19,619 bases of DNA from CBDHHC01 sp050633205 (lineage in GTDB: Bacteria; Pseudomonadota; Alphaproteobacteria; Rhizobiales; CBDHHC01), in NCBI GenBank assembly GCA_050633205.1, contig JBOEGA010000185.1:1-19619 (forward strand). The letters are read 5' to 3'. A program made the position numbers and the translations under genes. Of this stretch, positions 1 to 7,668 are shown piece after piece; positions within the stretch are counted from its first letter, which is position 1, and each line of letters opens with the position of its first letter. The notes below the pieces were generated by a model. The model worked only from the letters and a program-made list of their open reading frames with translations. It made no database searches and was not told where the DNA came from.

Positions 1-1078
1 GGGCATCGACCGGGGCATATTGATGGATAGAACCTTCAGGTATTCTTTGTTCCGCCAACTTCGCTGATGTAACTGTACCTGTGGTCAGAAGTTGCGACAG
101 ATCAGGGCGTTGCTGTTTCAGCAGATGCATTAAGGGAAGGATGGCATTGGTTTCCCCCACACTGGCTGCATGGAACCAGATCAGTTTTCCATCCGGGCGC
201 TTTAATTCGGGCTGGCCAAGCCTCTCGTTTTTACGAGATAAATCTTCCTTGCCCCTTTTTGCGCGTTTTGAAAGAAAATAAGGTACTAAAGGCGTAGCTA
301 TATTGGTGACGACTTCATAACCTTTCAACGCAAATCCTTTTGGCAGTAATGTATCATTTGTAATAACGCTTGATGGCGTTGCATTCATTGGATTGGCCCC
401 TGCTTTCTCGTAGGCTCTTTTTGTTATTTCATTCATAGCATTTTCCACCTGCTGGCGGATGCGTTCACACTCTTCTTCGTTCGCATCCTCTGCTACATAT
501 ATTGGCTCACCTGCTACAAAGGCCAGTCTGGAGAATGGAAGGTTGATAGTAAAACGGCTCCAAGTGTTAAATGCTTTATAGCGCGAAGAGGCAATTGCCG
601 CCGGAACGATAGGGCAGCCAGAAAGGCGGGCCATCCTTACTATTCCTTCTCCGGCTTTTCTGGCAGGGCCAGGTGGTACATCTGCGGTCATTGCCACAGA
701 AATTTTGTCTTCTACCAAAGAAGTTATTGATTGCCTCAGAGCTGTAGCTCCACCCCTGTCTTTTTTGCGGGCCCCTGCTCCTGCTCCCCGAACAAGCTCA
801 ACCTTGAATTTAAGCAAAGCCTGACCAATAAATTCAGCATCAGAATGGCGGGCAACCATAGCACGAACATGTGTATGAGATGGTTTGAGCATCGGCAACA
901 TTAAAAACTGGCCATGCCACATGGAAAAAATCAGGGGGTCATATTTCAGCAAATATTCCTGAAGATTTTCAGGTTCGAAGGTTTTACTGCTTGTACTGTA
1001 AACCAGACGAATGTAGGCAGCAAGCATACTGCCACCAGCTTTCATCAGGAATTTGGACTTGATGATCTTGCTAAACAT
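1..1078 (-). CDS. waaA: DUF374 lysophospholipid-acyltransferase-like domain fused to Kdo transferase WaaA (partial, C-terminus off the left edge)
   Basis: I translated this frame by hand from the ATG at 1078 to base 1: 359 codons without a stop. Residues about 1-220 are a DUF374 acyltransferase-like domain, with SMWHGQF at 52-58, ARHSDAEFIG at 76-85, RGG at 108-110, TADVPPGP at 131-138 and NLPFSR at 179-184. Residues from about 253 are the N-terminus of WaaA (KdtA), which transfers Kdo from CMP-Kdo to lipid IVA at the inner membrane; the hallmark FHAASVGE is at 302-309, preceded by KRAKRGKEDL and ERLGQP. These are usually two adjacent genes; here there is no stop or frameshift between them. 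M231 (base 388) has AGGGG eight bases upstream and could restart a separate WaaA. The main start is preceded by AAGGAG, but about 16 bases away, which is long; an in-frame TAA lies further upstream. Domain calls are firm; functional fusion is inference. Confidence 0.9.
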   Translation of the reverse strand, partial: MFSKIIKSKFLMKAGGSMLAAYIRLVYSTSSKTFEPENLQEYLLKYDPLIFSMWHGQFLMLPMLKPSHTHVRAMVARHSDAEFIGQALLKFKVELVRGAGAGARKKDRGGATALRQSITSLVEDKISVAMTADVPPGPARKAGEGIVRMARLSGCPIVPAAIASSRYKAFNTWSRFTINLPFSRLAFVAGEPIYVAEDANEEECERIRQQVENAMNEITKRAYEKAGANPMNATPSSVITNDTLLPKGFALKGYEVVTNIATPLVPYFLSKRAKRGKEDLSRKNERLGQPELKRPDGKLIWFHAASVGETNAILPLMHLLKQQRPDLSQLLTTGTVTSAKLAEQRIPEGSIHQYAPVDA

Positions 1079-1098
1079 TCGACTAAGAATAATGCTCC

Positions 1099-1137
1099 TT
1101 ACGGGGCATGATGCCAGTTACATCATGCAATTCGTAA
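1099..1137 (-). promoter_or_regulatory. 5' leader hairpin overlapping the ribosome-binding site of the DUF374-WaaA gene
   Basis: On the minus strand CATGATG (1127-1121) pairs with CATCATG (1113-1107) around a 7-base loop. An outer stem TTACG (1137-1133) pairs with CGTAA (1103-1099). The CGTAA arm runs directly into the AAGGAG Shine-Dalgarno sequence, so the hairpin takes up its first bases. A second small hairpin, CCCTGT/ACAGGG, lies at 1147-1162. The pairing is read directly; any translational control is inference. The gap 1111-1351 otherwise shows only a weak promoter-like pair (TTGGCA at 1205-1200 and TAGTAT at 1184-1179, minus strand, 15-base spacer). Confidence 0.4.
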
Positions 1138-1351
1138 TGCTCTCAACCCTGTAAGCACAGGGGGGCAGAGGCCTAAGGATACTACAAAAAGGTCGCAGCT
1201 GCCAACAGTGAAAACTACCGAGTCCGACAACTATTATTTTGATAAATTCTGTATCTAATATTTTACTGACAGACAGGAGAAGAACCATAGAAAATATAAT
1301 TTTTTCAATGCTTTTTAACTATGCTGACAGGAAAAAACTGCAGGCGCTGCC

Positions 1352-1585
1352 TTAACTATCAGGAGTAAGCAGCCGGTGCATATGAACAATGAAATAACGC
1401 ATATTAGCTATATCTACGGTACGTTGTGCAGCGGATTTCCAAGCATCGTACGCTTCGGCATAGTTTGGGTAAATTCCTACGATATCAAGGTCTTTGAGGT
1501 CCTTAAATTCAACTTTATCCAAAGCTGATAACTCGCCACCGAATACCATATGTAGTTTCTGCTTACCGTCTGTATTATCATCCAT
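1352..1585 (-). CDS. DUF4170 family protein
   Basis: A 77-residue acidic protein with no signal peptide or membrane segment. The segment FGGELSALDKVEF followed by DLDIVGIYPNYAEAYDAWKSAAQRTVDIA and a YFIVHMHRLL tail matches what I recall of DUF4170, a small alphaproteobacterial family of unknown function that commonly lies between an inositol-monophosphatase/CysQ-type gene and the DUF374-waaA genes, as it does here. The ATG follows an AGGATAGG purine-rich stretch. It lies 89 bases downstream of the phosphatase gene on the same strand and may be co-transcribed. Function unknown. Confidence 0.8.
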   Translation of the reverse strand: MDDNTDGKQKLHMVFGGELSALDKVEFKDLKDLDIVGIYPNYAEAYDAWKSAAQRTVDIANMRYFIVHMHRLLTPDS

Positions 1586-1674
1586 GGTACTGACCTATCC
1601 TTTACCTAGTCTATACAACATCTTACTACTACAACCCATGGCTGTTGAAAACAGAAAACGGGAGCTTTACGGGC

Positions 1675-2472
1675 TTAGAAGGAAACATTTTTGCACATCT
1701 TCAACAACTTATTATGTAAATTATCATTAGAAGCCAAAACATTATTGTGACGAACATCTGCCTGATTAAATTTAAGCCGTTCTCCCAGAAAAGAAGTAAG
1801 ATACCCACCAGCCTCACGAACAATCAGATCTGCAGCTGCAATGTCCCAATCGCAAGAGCCTGCTTTGGCCAGCAGGCCATCCACCCTTCCACAAGAGACA
1901 AGGCACATTCGATAAGCTATAGAATTTACAGACTTTGGCGGCTTTAGTGCCAGCCCCTGCTCCTCCTGCAATCTGCTTCGTATTTTCCCGGGAGCTATAA
2001 GGGCGCAGTCACGAAGCTCATTATTCTCTGATACTTTTATAATGCTGCCATTTAAGCGTGCACCCTGCCCCGATACAGCTTCATACAGTTCCTTTGTTAC
2101 AGGGTTATAAACCATAGCCAAGACAGGCTGGGCACCACAAACCAGCGCTACCGAGATAGTCCATTCCTGCTTCTGCTGTATAAATGCCCTGGTTCCATCA
2201 ATTGGATCCACAATCCAGACATTTTCCAAATTCAGCCGCTCCGGGTTATCTTCTGTTTCTTCAGAAAGCCAGCCATATGATTTCCTTGAAGAAATCAGCT
2301 GCTGCTTCAAATAATTATCGACAGCCAGATCTGCTTCACTAACAGGGCTTCCGTCGTTTTTTGTCATTGTTTCAGGTGATTGGCCAAAATAACCAAGTGC
2401 AATTTTGCCAGCTTCAAATACTGAATGCCTCAGAAGAAGAAGGTCCTCTTCCATTTGTTTGGGAATTATCAT
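1675..2472 (-). CDS. cysQ: CysQ-like 3'(2'),5'-bisphosphate nucleotidase / inositol monophosphatase family protein
   Basis: A 265-residue cytosolic phosphatase of the Mg2+-dependent, Li+-sensitive IMPase superfamily. Metal-binding motifs are complete: DGSPVSEAD at 40-48, SEE at 70-72, DPIDGTRAF at 89-97, and WDIAAADLIVREAGG at 209-223. In the CysQ branch the enzyme removes the 3'-phosphate from PAP, a by-product of sulfate assimilation; other members hydrolyse inositol-1-phosphate or similar sugars. The CysQ label is inferred from overall similarity and alphaproteobacterial context; substrate cannot be decided from sequence. No clear Shine-Dalgarno precedes the ATG; M7 is an alternative start. 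The gene is divergent from the DUF6101 gene. Confidence 0.85.
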   Translation of the reverse strand: MIIPKQMEEDLLLLRHSVFEAGKIALGYFGQSPETMTKNDGSPVSEADLAVDNYLKQQLISSRKSYGWLSEETEDNPERLNLENVWIVDPIDGTRAFIQQKQEWTISVALVCGAQPVLAMVYNPVTKELYEAVSGQGARLNGSIIKVSENNELRDCALIAPGKIRSRLQEEQGLALKPPKSVNSIAYRMCLVSCGRVDGLLAKAGSCDWDIAAADLIVREAGGYLTSFLGERLKFNQADVRHNNVLASNDNLHNKLLKMCKNVSF

Positions 2473-2665
2473 TTGGTTTTACTGATTATCGTTAAAATTT
2501 AATTGAGCCAGACTGGCTGTACTATATTCCAAGATTAGCAAACATTTCGTTCATTTTTGATAAACACGCAAATAATAAATTAACTCTTCTCCTTAAGCTG
2601 ATTAGAACGCTTGTCTGAAATAATACTTCAAGACGGCAAAAGATATTGCCGCGGGGGAGTTAACA

Positions 2666-3265
2666 GTGAAGCGTCAAACAAGTATGCAAGGCGTGGTTTC
2701 CTTATGGAAACCCGCCTGTCTGGACATTAGCCCATTTGATCTGTTCAGTAGCTTTAAGCTTCCACGGTCAGGGTTTATCAACGGGCGCCTTAAAGTTCAT
2801 GACCAGGTTCTAATCAGTTCGCAATCAATATTGCTCAGAAGAGTAGTTTTGGGAAAAGTTGTTTCTCAAAAACGCCTGCTATTGAGCGAGTTTCAGGGTA
2901 TTGCATTGCGTATCAGTACTTATGGATCAGGTGAAGGGTTATATTACGCCGTATCAATTAATCTGCACCATGATACAGAGCGTTACTGCGTTCCCTTATA
3001 TATAACCAATGATCTGGATTTTACCAGCGCCCGCCTGCAGGCGTGGTCGCGCAGGTTAAGAATGCCAATCCTGTTGCCTGCGCCTGAGGGTGGATGGAAA
3101 GAAGCAAGCGAGCCTATCGGGCGACTGATTATGAAACCAGCCTTTCAGCGTAATCCAAGGCAGATGCTGGCATCCAGAAAAGCAATTTTGCCAGCCTACC
3201 GTGAGACCTGCCAGCTTGATCTTTCCAAGCGCGTTTCCGGGCGGGAGATATCTGCCTGGGACTAA
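2666..3265 (+). CDS. DUF6101 family protein
   Basis: A 199-residue basic protein beginning with GTG; GGGGGAG lies at 2653-2659, about six bases before it, which favours this start over the ATG five codons in. A small hairpin (CGGCAA/TTGCCG, 2634-2651) sits immediately before the Shine-Dalgarno sequence. The central part (residues about 75-150) carries a region resembling VALRL...VPLY.....D....LQAWSRRL..P, and the end reads GREI, which matches my memory of DUF6101, an uncharacterised alphaproteobacterial family. No catalytic motif, signal peptide or membrane segment is visible. It converges on ubiA with the stop codons overlapping. Family assignment is from memory of the pattern; function unknown. 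Confidence 0.7.
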   Translation: MKRQTSMQGVVSLWKPACLDISPFDLFSSFKLPRSGFINGRLKVHDQVLISSQSILLRRVVLGKVVSQKRLLLSEFQGIALRISTYGSGEGLYYAVSINLHHDTERYCVPLYITNDLDFTSARLQAWSRRLRMPILLPAPEGGWKEASEPIGRLIMKPAFQRNPRQMLASRKAILPAYRETCQLDLSKRVSGREISAWD

Positions 3266-4173
3266 TAAAACTGACCGAAGACTATCGCTGCAAATATGAT
3301 AGCGCCATAATCTCTATTTGATTTAAATCTCTCAAGGCAATTATCAGCATTATTTATATCCAGGGTTCTGATCTGCCAAATGAGGTGGCAAGTCGCTCCG
3401 ACAAAAATTACATAAAATAATATACCTATACCTGTCAGGTAACCTGCTGTCAGAAGCAATGCTGATGTCGCCAGATAGAAAAAACTCAGCCAGACGGGTG
3501 TCGCTTTTCCGAAGCGTAAAGCTGTGGATTTGAGCCCCAGCAGTGCATCATCTTCCTTATCCTGATGGGCGTATATAGTATCGTAACCTATTGTCCAGAC
3601 CACTGCTGCCAGGTAAATCAGGAATGCCGGGTAATCCAGCTGCCCCTTCACAACAGTCCAGCCCAATAACCCTCCCCAGGAAAATGCCAGACCCAGGACA
3701 AACTGCGGCCAGTAGGTAATGCGTTTCATGAGTGGATAAATTGCGACCACTCCGAGTGAAGCGACACCAAGTATCACAGAATAAAAATTGAACTGCAAAA
3801 GCACAAGAAACCCGACTAGACTACAGGCGACCATAAAGATTGCAGCGCTTTTTACGGAAACCTGACCGCTGGGTATAGGTCTGCTTTTTGTCCGTTCAAC
3901 TTTTGCGTCAAAGTTTCTGTCCAGAATATCGTTATAGACACAACCAGCAGCCCGCATAGAGGTTGCACCAACTGCAAAAAGTAACATAAACCACAGATTC
4001 AGGGCGATATTTCCAGTTCCGCCAGCCAATGCCAGAGACCACCAACAAGGCCAGAGTAACAACCAGACACCTATGGGGCGGTCTGCCCTTGCCAGTCTCA
4101 GATAAGGTTTTGCCAGTTCCGGCGCCAGCGTATCGACCCAGTTCCCTTTAGGAGCATCTGCAACCCGTGTCAT
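3262..4173 (-). CDS. ubiA: 4-hydroxybenzoate polyprenyltransferase UbiA
   Basis: An integral membrane prenyltransferase that attaches the polyprenyl tail to 4-hydroxybenzoate in ubiquinone biosynthesis. Both Asp-rich motifs that bind Mg2+-diphosphate are intact: NDILDRNFD at residues 81-89 and DTIYAHQDKEDD at 198-209, separated by hydrophobic helices. The N-terminus YLRLARADRPIGVWLLLWPCWWS is typical. The open frame extends to an ATG at 4209, but that has no Shine-Dalgarno; the ATG at 4173 has AAGG ten bases upstream and gives 303 residues, nearer the family length, so I chose it. The stop overlaps the end of the convergent DUF6101 gene. Confidence 0.93.
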   Translation of the reverse strand: MTRVADAPKGNWVDTLAPELAKPYLRLARADRPIGVWLLLWPCWWSLALAGGTGNIALNLWFMLLFAVGATSMRAAGCVYNDILDRNFDAKVERTKSRPIPSGQVSVKSAAIFMVACSLVGFLVLLQFNFYSVILGVASLGVVAIYPLMKRITYWPQFVLGLAFSWGGLLGWTVVKGQLDYPAFLIYLAAVVWTIGYDTIYAHQDKEDDALLGLKSTALRFGKATPVWLSFFYLATSALLLTAGYLTGIGILFYVIFVGATCHLIWQIRTLDINNADNCLERFKSNRDYGAIIFAAIVFGQFY

Positions 4174-4326
4174 ATTTATTAAACCTTGTGATAAGCCCAA
4201 ATCATGCATTTGTTATATAACAATTTATGGGTTCAGGAAAATTGTGTCAGTTTTGTAACAGTAATGTGATAAAGACACTACCTATCCTCTTGTAATGCGA
4301 AAACAGACTACAGAATCCTTTTGGGT

Positions 4327-4332
4327 TATGAT
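4327..4332 (+). promoter_or_regulatory. -10 element for the structured RNA between ubiA and rsmE
   Basis: TATGAT lies about eight bases before the predicted 5' end of the RNA. No convincing -35 sequence is found 16-18 bases upstream, so support is moderate to weak. Confidence 0.35.
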
Positions 4333-4339
4333 ATTAAAA

Positions 4340-4515
4340 TTCGACCGATCAGGTGACAGACCATCACATACGGAACCGGGGGGCTCCTAAAGTGTTGGTT
4401 CGTGGATACGCGCTCCAGACGACAAGGATCCGGGGGGAGCCGTGAGGTTAATCTCTACGATTGAACCACAAGTCTTGTGTTAGCGCGACCGCTAATGTCA
4501 CCGATCGGCCCTTAT
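4340..4515 (+). ncRNA. ssrS: Structured non-coding RNA, probable 6S RNA
   Basis: The 400-base spacer between ubiA and rsmE has no plausible gene but contains a long closing stem: CCGATC-A-GGTGACA (4345-4358) pairs with TGTCACCGATCGG (4496-4508), 13 pairs with a single bulged A. Inside, TGGTT/CGTGGA (4396-4406) can pair with TCTACG and AACCA (4454-4468), and the 3' side has small hairpins CACAA/TTGTG (4467-4479) and TTAGCG/CGCTAA (4480-4495). The closing stem is followed by a T-rich stretch (4512-4524), as for an intrinsic terminator. Size (about 175 nt), a long closed rod and 3'-side hairpin after TTGAACCA resemble 6S RNA, which binds and inhibits housekeeping RNA polymerase holoenzyme. The structure is seen; the 6S identity is inference. 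tmRNA, RNase P and SRP RNA motifs are absent. Confidence 0.55.
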
Positions 4516-4546
4516 TTTTCTTTTCCCTATATAGAAAACGATGTAA

Positions 4547-4578
4547 GAGATAAGTCTGGTAAATTCCAGATTTATCTC
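4547..4578 (+). other. 13-bp inverted repeat upstream of rsmE
   Basis: GAGATAAGTCTGG (4547-4559) pairs with CCAGATTTATCTC (4566-4578), including one G-T wobble, around a six-base loop. No T-tract follows on the plus strand, so it is not a standard terminator. It lies 37 bases before the rsmE start and could be a leader hairpin, processing site or protein-binding palindrome. Confidence 0.5.
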
Positions 4579-4615
4579 GACTCGTTCAGCTCTCAATTAC
4601 TCGTGACATAATTCC

Positions 4616-5383
4616 ATGACCAATAGCAGATCTGACGGAGATGCCTCCTATGATTTCTCCGCACAAAGATTGTTTATCGATTCAGACCTTTCTCCCAGTC
4701 ATACATATTCATGCGATTCCTCTCAGGCCAATTACCTTCTGAATGTTCTTCGTATGAAGGCCGGAGATAACATTTATGTGTTTAACGGAAGAGACGGCGA
4801 GTGGAAAGCCGCGATAGAAAGTGGCAAAAAAAACAAATGTACTCTTGAAATTATTGAGAAAGTTAGAGAGCAGACAAAAGCTCAGGATATTGAATATCTG
4901 TTTGCTCCGGTCAAACGCGCCCGACTGGATTATATGATTCAGAAGGCAACTGAACTTGGGGTCTCTGCGTTAAAGCCTGTTATTACTCACAGAACTATTG
5001 TGGACCGGGTTAAAGAAGACCGTATGAAAGCCAATGCTGTTGAGGCGGCTGAACAGTGCGGCATTCTTAATATTCCGGAAGTTTATCAACCTGTTAAACT
5101 TTCAAAGCTATTAGATAACTGGACTGGTGAAAGGGTGCTGGTTCACTGTGATGAAGCCGCCGAGATCAAGTCTCCGATTGAAAGACTGTCAATGCTGGAA
5201 AAGGGGCCAATATCGATATTGATTGGGCCAGAAGGTGGCTTTGATGCTCAGGAGAGAGAACGGTTGCGCGGCCTGAAAAATGCAGTTTCGCTTTCTCTTG
5301 GGCCACGGATAATGCGTGCAGATACGGCCGCAATTGCAGCTCTTACACTGGTAAATGCGGTACTTGGTGACTGGGACAAATAG
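4616..5383 (+). CDS. rsmE: 16S rRNA (uracil(1498)-N(3))-methyltransferase RsmE
   Basis: A SPOUT-class methyltransferase that methylates U1498 of 16S rRNA in the 30S subunit using S-adenosylmethionine. The 255 residues match the family length. An N-terminal PUA-like domain (about 17-90, with QANYLLNVLRMKAGD) precedes the knotted C-terminal domain with EAAEQCG at 143-149, IGPEGGF at 203-209 and LGPRIMRADTA at 228-238, the SAM-binding knot. The ATG has no clear Shine-Dalgarno; the first ~15 residues are a poorly conserved leader. gshA follows on the same strand after 175 bases with its own promoter. Confidence 0.95.
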   Translation: MTNSRSDGDASYDFSAQRLFIDSDLSPSHTYSCDSSQANYLLNVLRMKAGDNIYVFNGRDGEWKAAIESGKKNKCTLEIIEKVREQTKAQDIEYLFAPVKRARLDYMIQKATELGVSALKPVITHRTIVDRVKEDRMKANAVEAAEQCGILNIPEVYQPVKLSKLLDNWTGERVLVHCDEAAEIKSPIERLSMLEKGPISILIGPEGGFDAQERERLRGLKNAVSLSLGPRIMRADTAAIAALTLVNAVLGDWDK

Positions 5384-5419
5384 ACGTACACAGACTTCTA
5401 TTTTCATTTGTAATTAAAA

Positions 5420-5448
5420 TTGTACTTCCCATAAAATTATATTATGAT
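5420..5448 (+). promoter_or_regulatory. Sigma-70-type promoter for gshA
   Basis: TTGTAC (5420-5425) and TATGAT (5443-5448) are separated by exactly 17 bases in an AT-rich stretch between rsmE and gshA. A start near 5455 would give a leader of roughly 100 bases. Read directly from sequence; not tested. Confidence 0.6.
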
Positions 5449-5558
5449 CGGTACAAATATCTCCTACATCCAATACCCAACTGTCTGCGGCAGCCATTAT
5501 GAGGTAGACTGATAACTGGAGTGAAAGGCACACATTCCAATTCTAAGGGGCATACCAG

Positions 5559-6917
5559 TTGACTGAAGAAATATCAGGACGTGATGAGCTAATTGCTTAT
5601 CTTGAACAAGGCAATAAAGAAAAAGATCAGTGGCGCATCGGTACTGAGCATGAAAAATTCGCTTTTCATACCTACGATAACAGCCCGCTGGAGTATGAAG
5701 GGCCTGATGGTGTCAAGGCACTTTTGACTGAATTACAGTCACGCTTTGGCTGGGAACCCATTATGGAAGGTGAGAATATTATCGGCCTGAAGCAGCCGGG
5801 ATGCCCTCTTGGCGGTTCTATTACGCTTGAACCTGGCGGGCAGATTGAGCTTTCGGGTGCTCCTCTTAAAAATATTCATGAAACCTGCAGTGAAGTGCAC
5901 ACTCATCTGAGGCAGGTGAAGGAAGTGGGCGAAGACCTGGGCATTGGCATGCTTGGGCTTGGTGTATCTCCGAAATGGACAAGAGAAGAAACTCCCCAGA
6001 TGCCCAAGGCCCGCTACGGCATTATGACGAAATATATGCCAACAAAAGGTAAGCTCGGGCTGGATATGATGTACAGGTCCTGTACGGTACAGGTTAATCT
6101 GGATTTCTCGGACGAAGCGGATATGGTGAAAAAGTTCAGAGTCAGTATGGCCCTGCAACCTATCGCAACAGCACTTTTTGCCAGCTCTCCGTTTCTTGAA
6201 GGAAAGCCCAACGGCTATCTGTCCTACCGATCTGAAATCTGGAAGGACACAGATCCTGATCGTTCCGGGATGCTTCCATTCGTTTTTGAGGAAGGTATGA
6301 GCTTCGAGCGTTATGTGGAGTATGCGCTGGATGTTCCAATGTACTTTGTATACAGGGACGGTAAATATCTGAATGCCACCGGGAAATCATTCCGTGATTT
6401 TCTTGAGGGCAAGCTTGATATTCTTCCCGGCGAAAAGCCGAACCTCAATGACTGGACGGATCATCTAACAACTTTGTTCCCTGAAGTACGGCTGAAACGT
6501 TTTCTTGAAATGCGTGGTGCTGATGGTGGTGCGTGGAGACAGTTATGCGGCCTGCCTGCCCTGTGGGTCGGTCTGTTATATGATTCACCTTCACTGGAGG
6601 CTGCCTGGGCTCTTGTGCGGAAATGGTCTTTTGAAGATTTACATTTTTTGCGCAGAGATGTTCCCAAAACAGCCCTGAATACGCGCTTCAGATCTCACAG
6701 GGTTCTGGATTTTGCCAAAGAGATCCTGAAGATTGCTGATGATGGCCTGAAAGCAAGGGATATCAGGGATAAATCTGACGATGATGAACGGCAGTATCTG
6801 ACAGGACTGCAGGAGATTGTCGACTCGGGCAAAACAGAAGCGGAAATCATGCTTCACAGATATAACACTGTGTGGGATGAAAATATTGACCGTATATTTG
6901 AAGAGCGTGCTTATTAA
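5559..6917 (+). CDS. gshA: Glutamate-cysteine ligase, plant/alphaproteobacterial type
   Basis: Catalyses the ATP-dependent joining of glutamate and cysteine, the first step of glutathione synthesis, in the cytosol. The 452-residue protein carries the GCS2/plant-type signature blocks: RIGTEHEKF at 26-34, LEPGGQIELSGAP at 90-102, MYRSCTVQVNLDF at 171-183 and FPEVRLKRFLEMRGAD at 307-322. The start is TTG, supported by AAGGGG (5545-5550) eight bases upstream and by the conserved N-terminus directly after it. A promoter lies at 5420-5448. The stop overlaps the stop of the convergent CPBP gene by four bases. Confidence 0.95.
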   Translation: MTEEISGRDELIAYLEQGNKEKDQWRIGTEHEKFAFHTYDNSPLEYEGPDGVKALLTELQSRFGWEPIMEGENIIGLKQPGCPLGGSITLEPGGQIELSGAPLKNIHETCSEVHTHLRQVKEVGEDLGIGMLGLGVSPKWTREETPQMPKARYGIMTKYMPTKGKLGLDMMYRSCTVQVNLDFSDEADMVKKFRVSMALQPIATALFASSPFLEGKPNGYLSYRSEIWKDTDPDRSGMLPFVFEEGMSFERYVEYALDVPMYFVYRDGKYLNATGKSFRDFLEGKLDILPGEKPNLNDWTDHLTTLFPEVRLKRFLEMRGADGGAWRQLCGLPALWVGLLYDSPSLEAAWALVRKWSFEDLHFLRRDVPKTALNTRFRSHRVLDFAKEILKIADDGLKARDIRDKSDDDERQYLTGLQEIVDSGKTEAEIMLHRYNTVWDENIDRIFEERAY

Positions 6918-7648
6918 AGTTTAGCATTATTGGCCACCGCGATTACAGCTATCAGGTTGTTTATGCTGTGCAGCATCACAGGCACCCATAAAGAACCTGT
7001 CTGCTGCCGGCTGATGCACAGGACAATTCCAATAATAAAAATCTCGACCATGATATACAGGTCATATTGAGTATGTATGGCCGCGAACAATGCCGAGGTT
7101 ATAATTGCTGCACCGACTGTTCCCAATATTGTGGACTGCAGTCCCGAGAACAGAAAACCTCTGAAAACCAGCTCTTCCCAGACGGGAGCGCACAAAGCTA
7201 TTGCAACCGTAAAAATCAGGACTGAGCTTGCCGAACCGTAGGCTGCGATAAGAAACTCAGGTATTACCGGACGGCCAACAATCCCTGACAGGATAGTCGA
7301 TAATATGAGAAGGAGTACCAGTACACCCAACCAGAGAGCAACATCTCTTCCGGATGGAGGTGTAAGTTTTAAAAAATCTATAAGGTCAATAGTGCTGTTA
7401 AATCTCAGGACTATCATCAGTAGAGGTACCACCACCAGGAACTGGGTAATAACTGCAACTGTTACAAAGTCGCCATTGAAATCCGGCTTAAGGGCCAGGG
7501 CCTCATATTCCTGATAGGACAGAAAGTGTTGCTGAATTTTCATATAAATAATGAGAACTATTCCGGTAACAACAAGTGTTCCGGCGATAAGAACCAGGCT
7601 TCCTAACAGAGTACGAAGCAGAGAAATTTTCTCATTCACAGCGACCAT
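6914..7648 (-). CDS. CPBP family intramembrane glutamic endopeptidase (canonical motifs)
   Basis: A 244-residue membrane protein with several hydrophobic helices, of the CPBP (CAAX protease/bacteriocin-processing, Rce1-like) family. All three motifs are present: EELVFR at 158-163 (EExxxR), an FAAIH motif ending at His192, and HSINN at 227-231 (HxxxN). The family cleaves membrane-associated peptides or proteins; in bacteria some members act in bacteriocin self-immunity or signalling, but the substrate here is unknown. It lies 20 bases downstream of a related gene at 7669-8460, with which it shares length, the VIPEF/VPPEF segment and the DLY sequence after the second motif, indicating a tandem duplication. 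A GGAG lies about 12 bases upstream of the ATG. Confidence 0.9.
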   Translation of the reverse strand: MVAVNEKISLLRTLLGSLVLIAGTLVVTGIVLIIYMKIQQHFLSYQEYEALALKPDFNGDFVTVAVITQFLVVVPLLMIVLRFNSTIDLIDFLKLTPPSGRDVALWLGVLVLLLILSTILSGIVGRPVIPEFLIAAYGSASSVLIFTVAIALCAPVWEELVFRGFLFSGLQSTILGTVGAAIITSALFAAIHTQYDLYIMVEIFIIGIVLCISRQQTGSLWVPVMLHSINNLIAVIAVANNAKL

Positions 7649-7668
7649 GGGCTTTATTGCTCCAGCTT

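Noticed and set aside
914..1111. Plus-strand open frame of 65 codons opposite the DUF374 gene
   Set aside because: It lies entirely antisense to the conserved DUF374 coding sequence and has no ribosome-binding site or family resemblance.
1111..1351. RNA gene or small protein in the 240-base gap before the DUF374-WaaA gene
   Set aside because: Beyond the leader hairpins I found no tRNA fold, no convincing small coding frame and no terminator.
4340..4515. tmRNA, SRP RNA, RNase P RNA or a riboswitch for rsmE
   Set aside because: No tRNA-like ends or tag frame, no SRP GGAAG/GCAGCA core, no RNase P core sequences, and rsmE is not a known riboswitch target.
5739..6390. Several overlapping minus-strand open frames inside gshA
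   Set aside because: They are antisense shadows of a conserved, motif-complete gshA frame.
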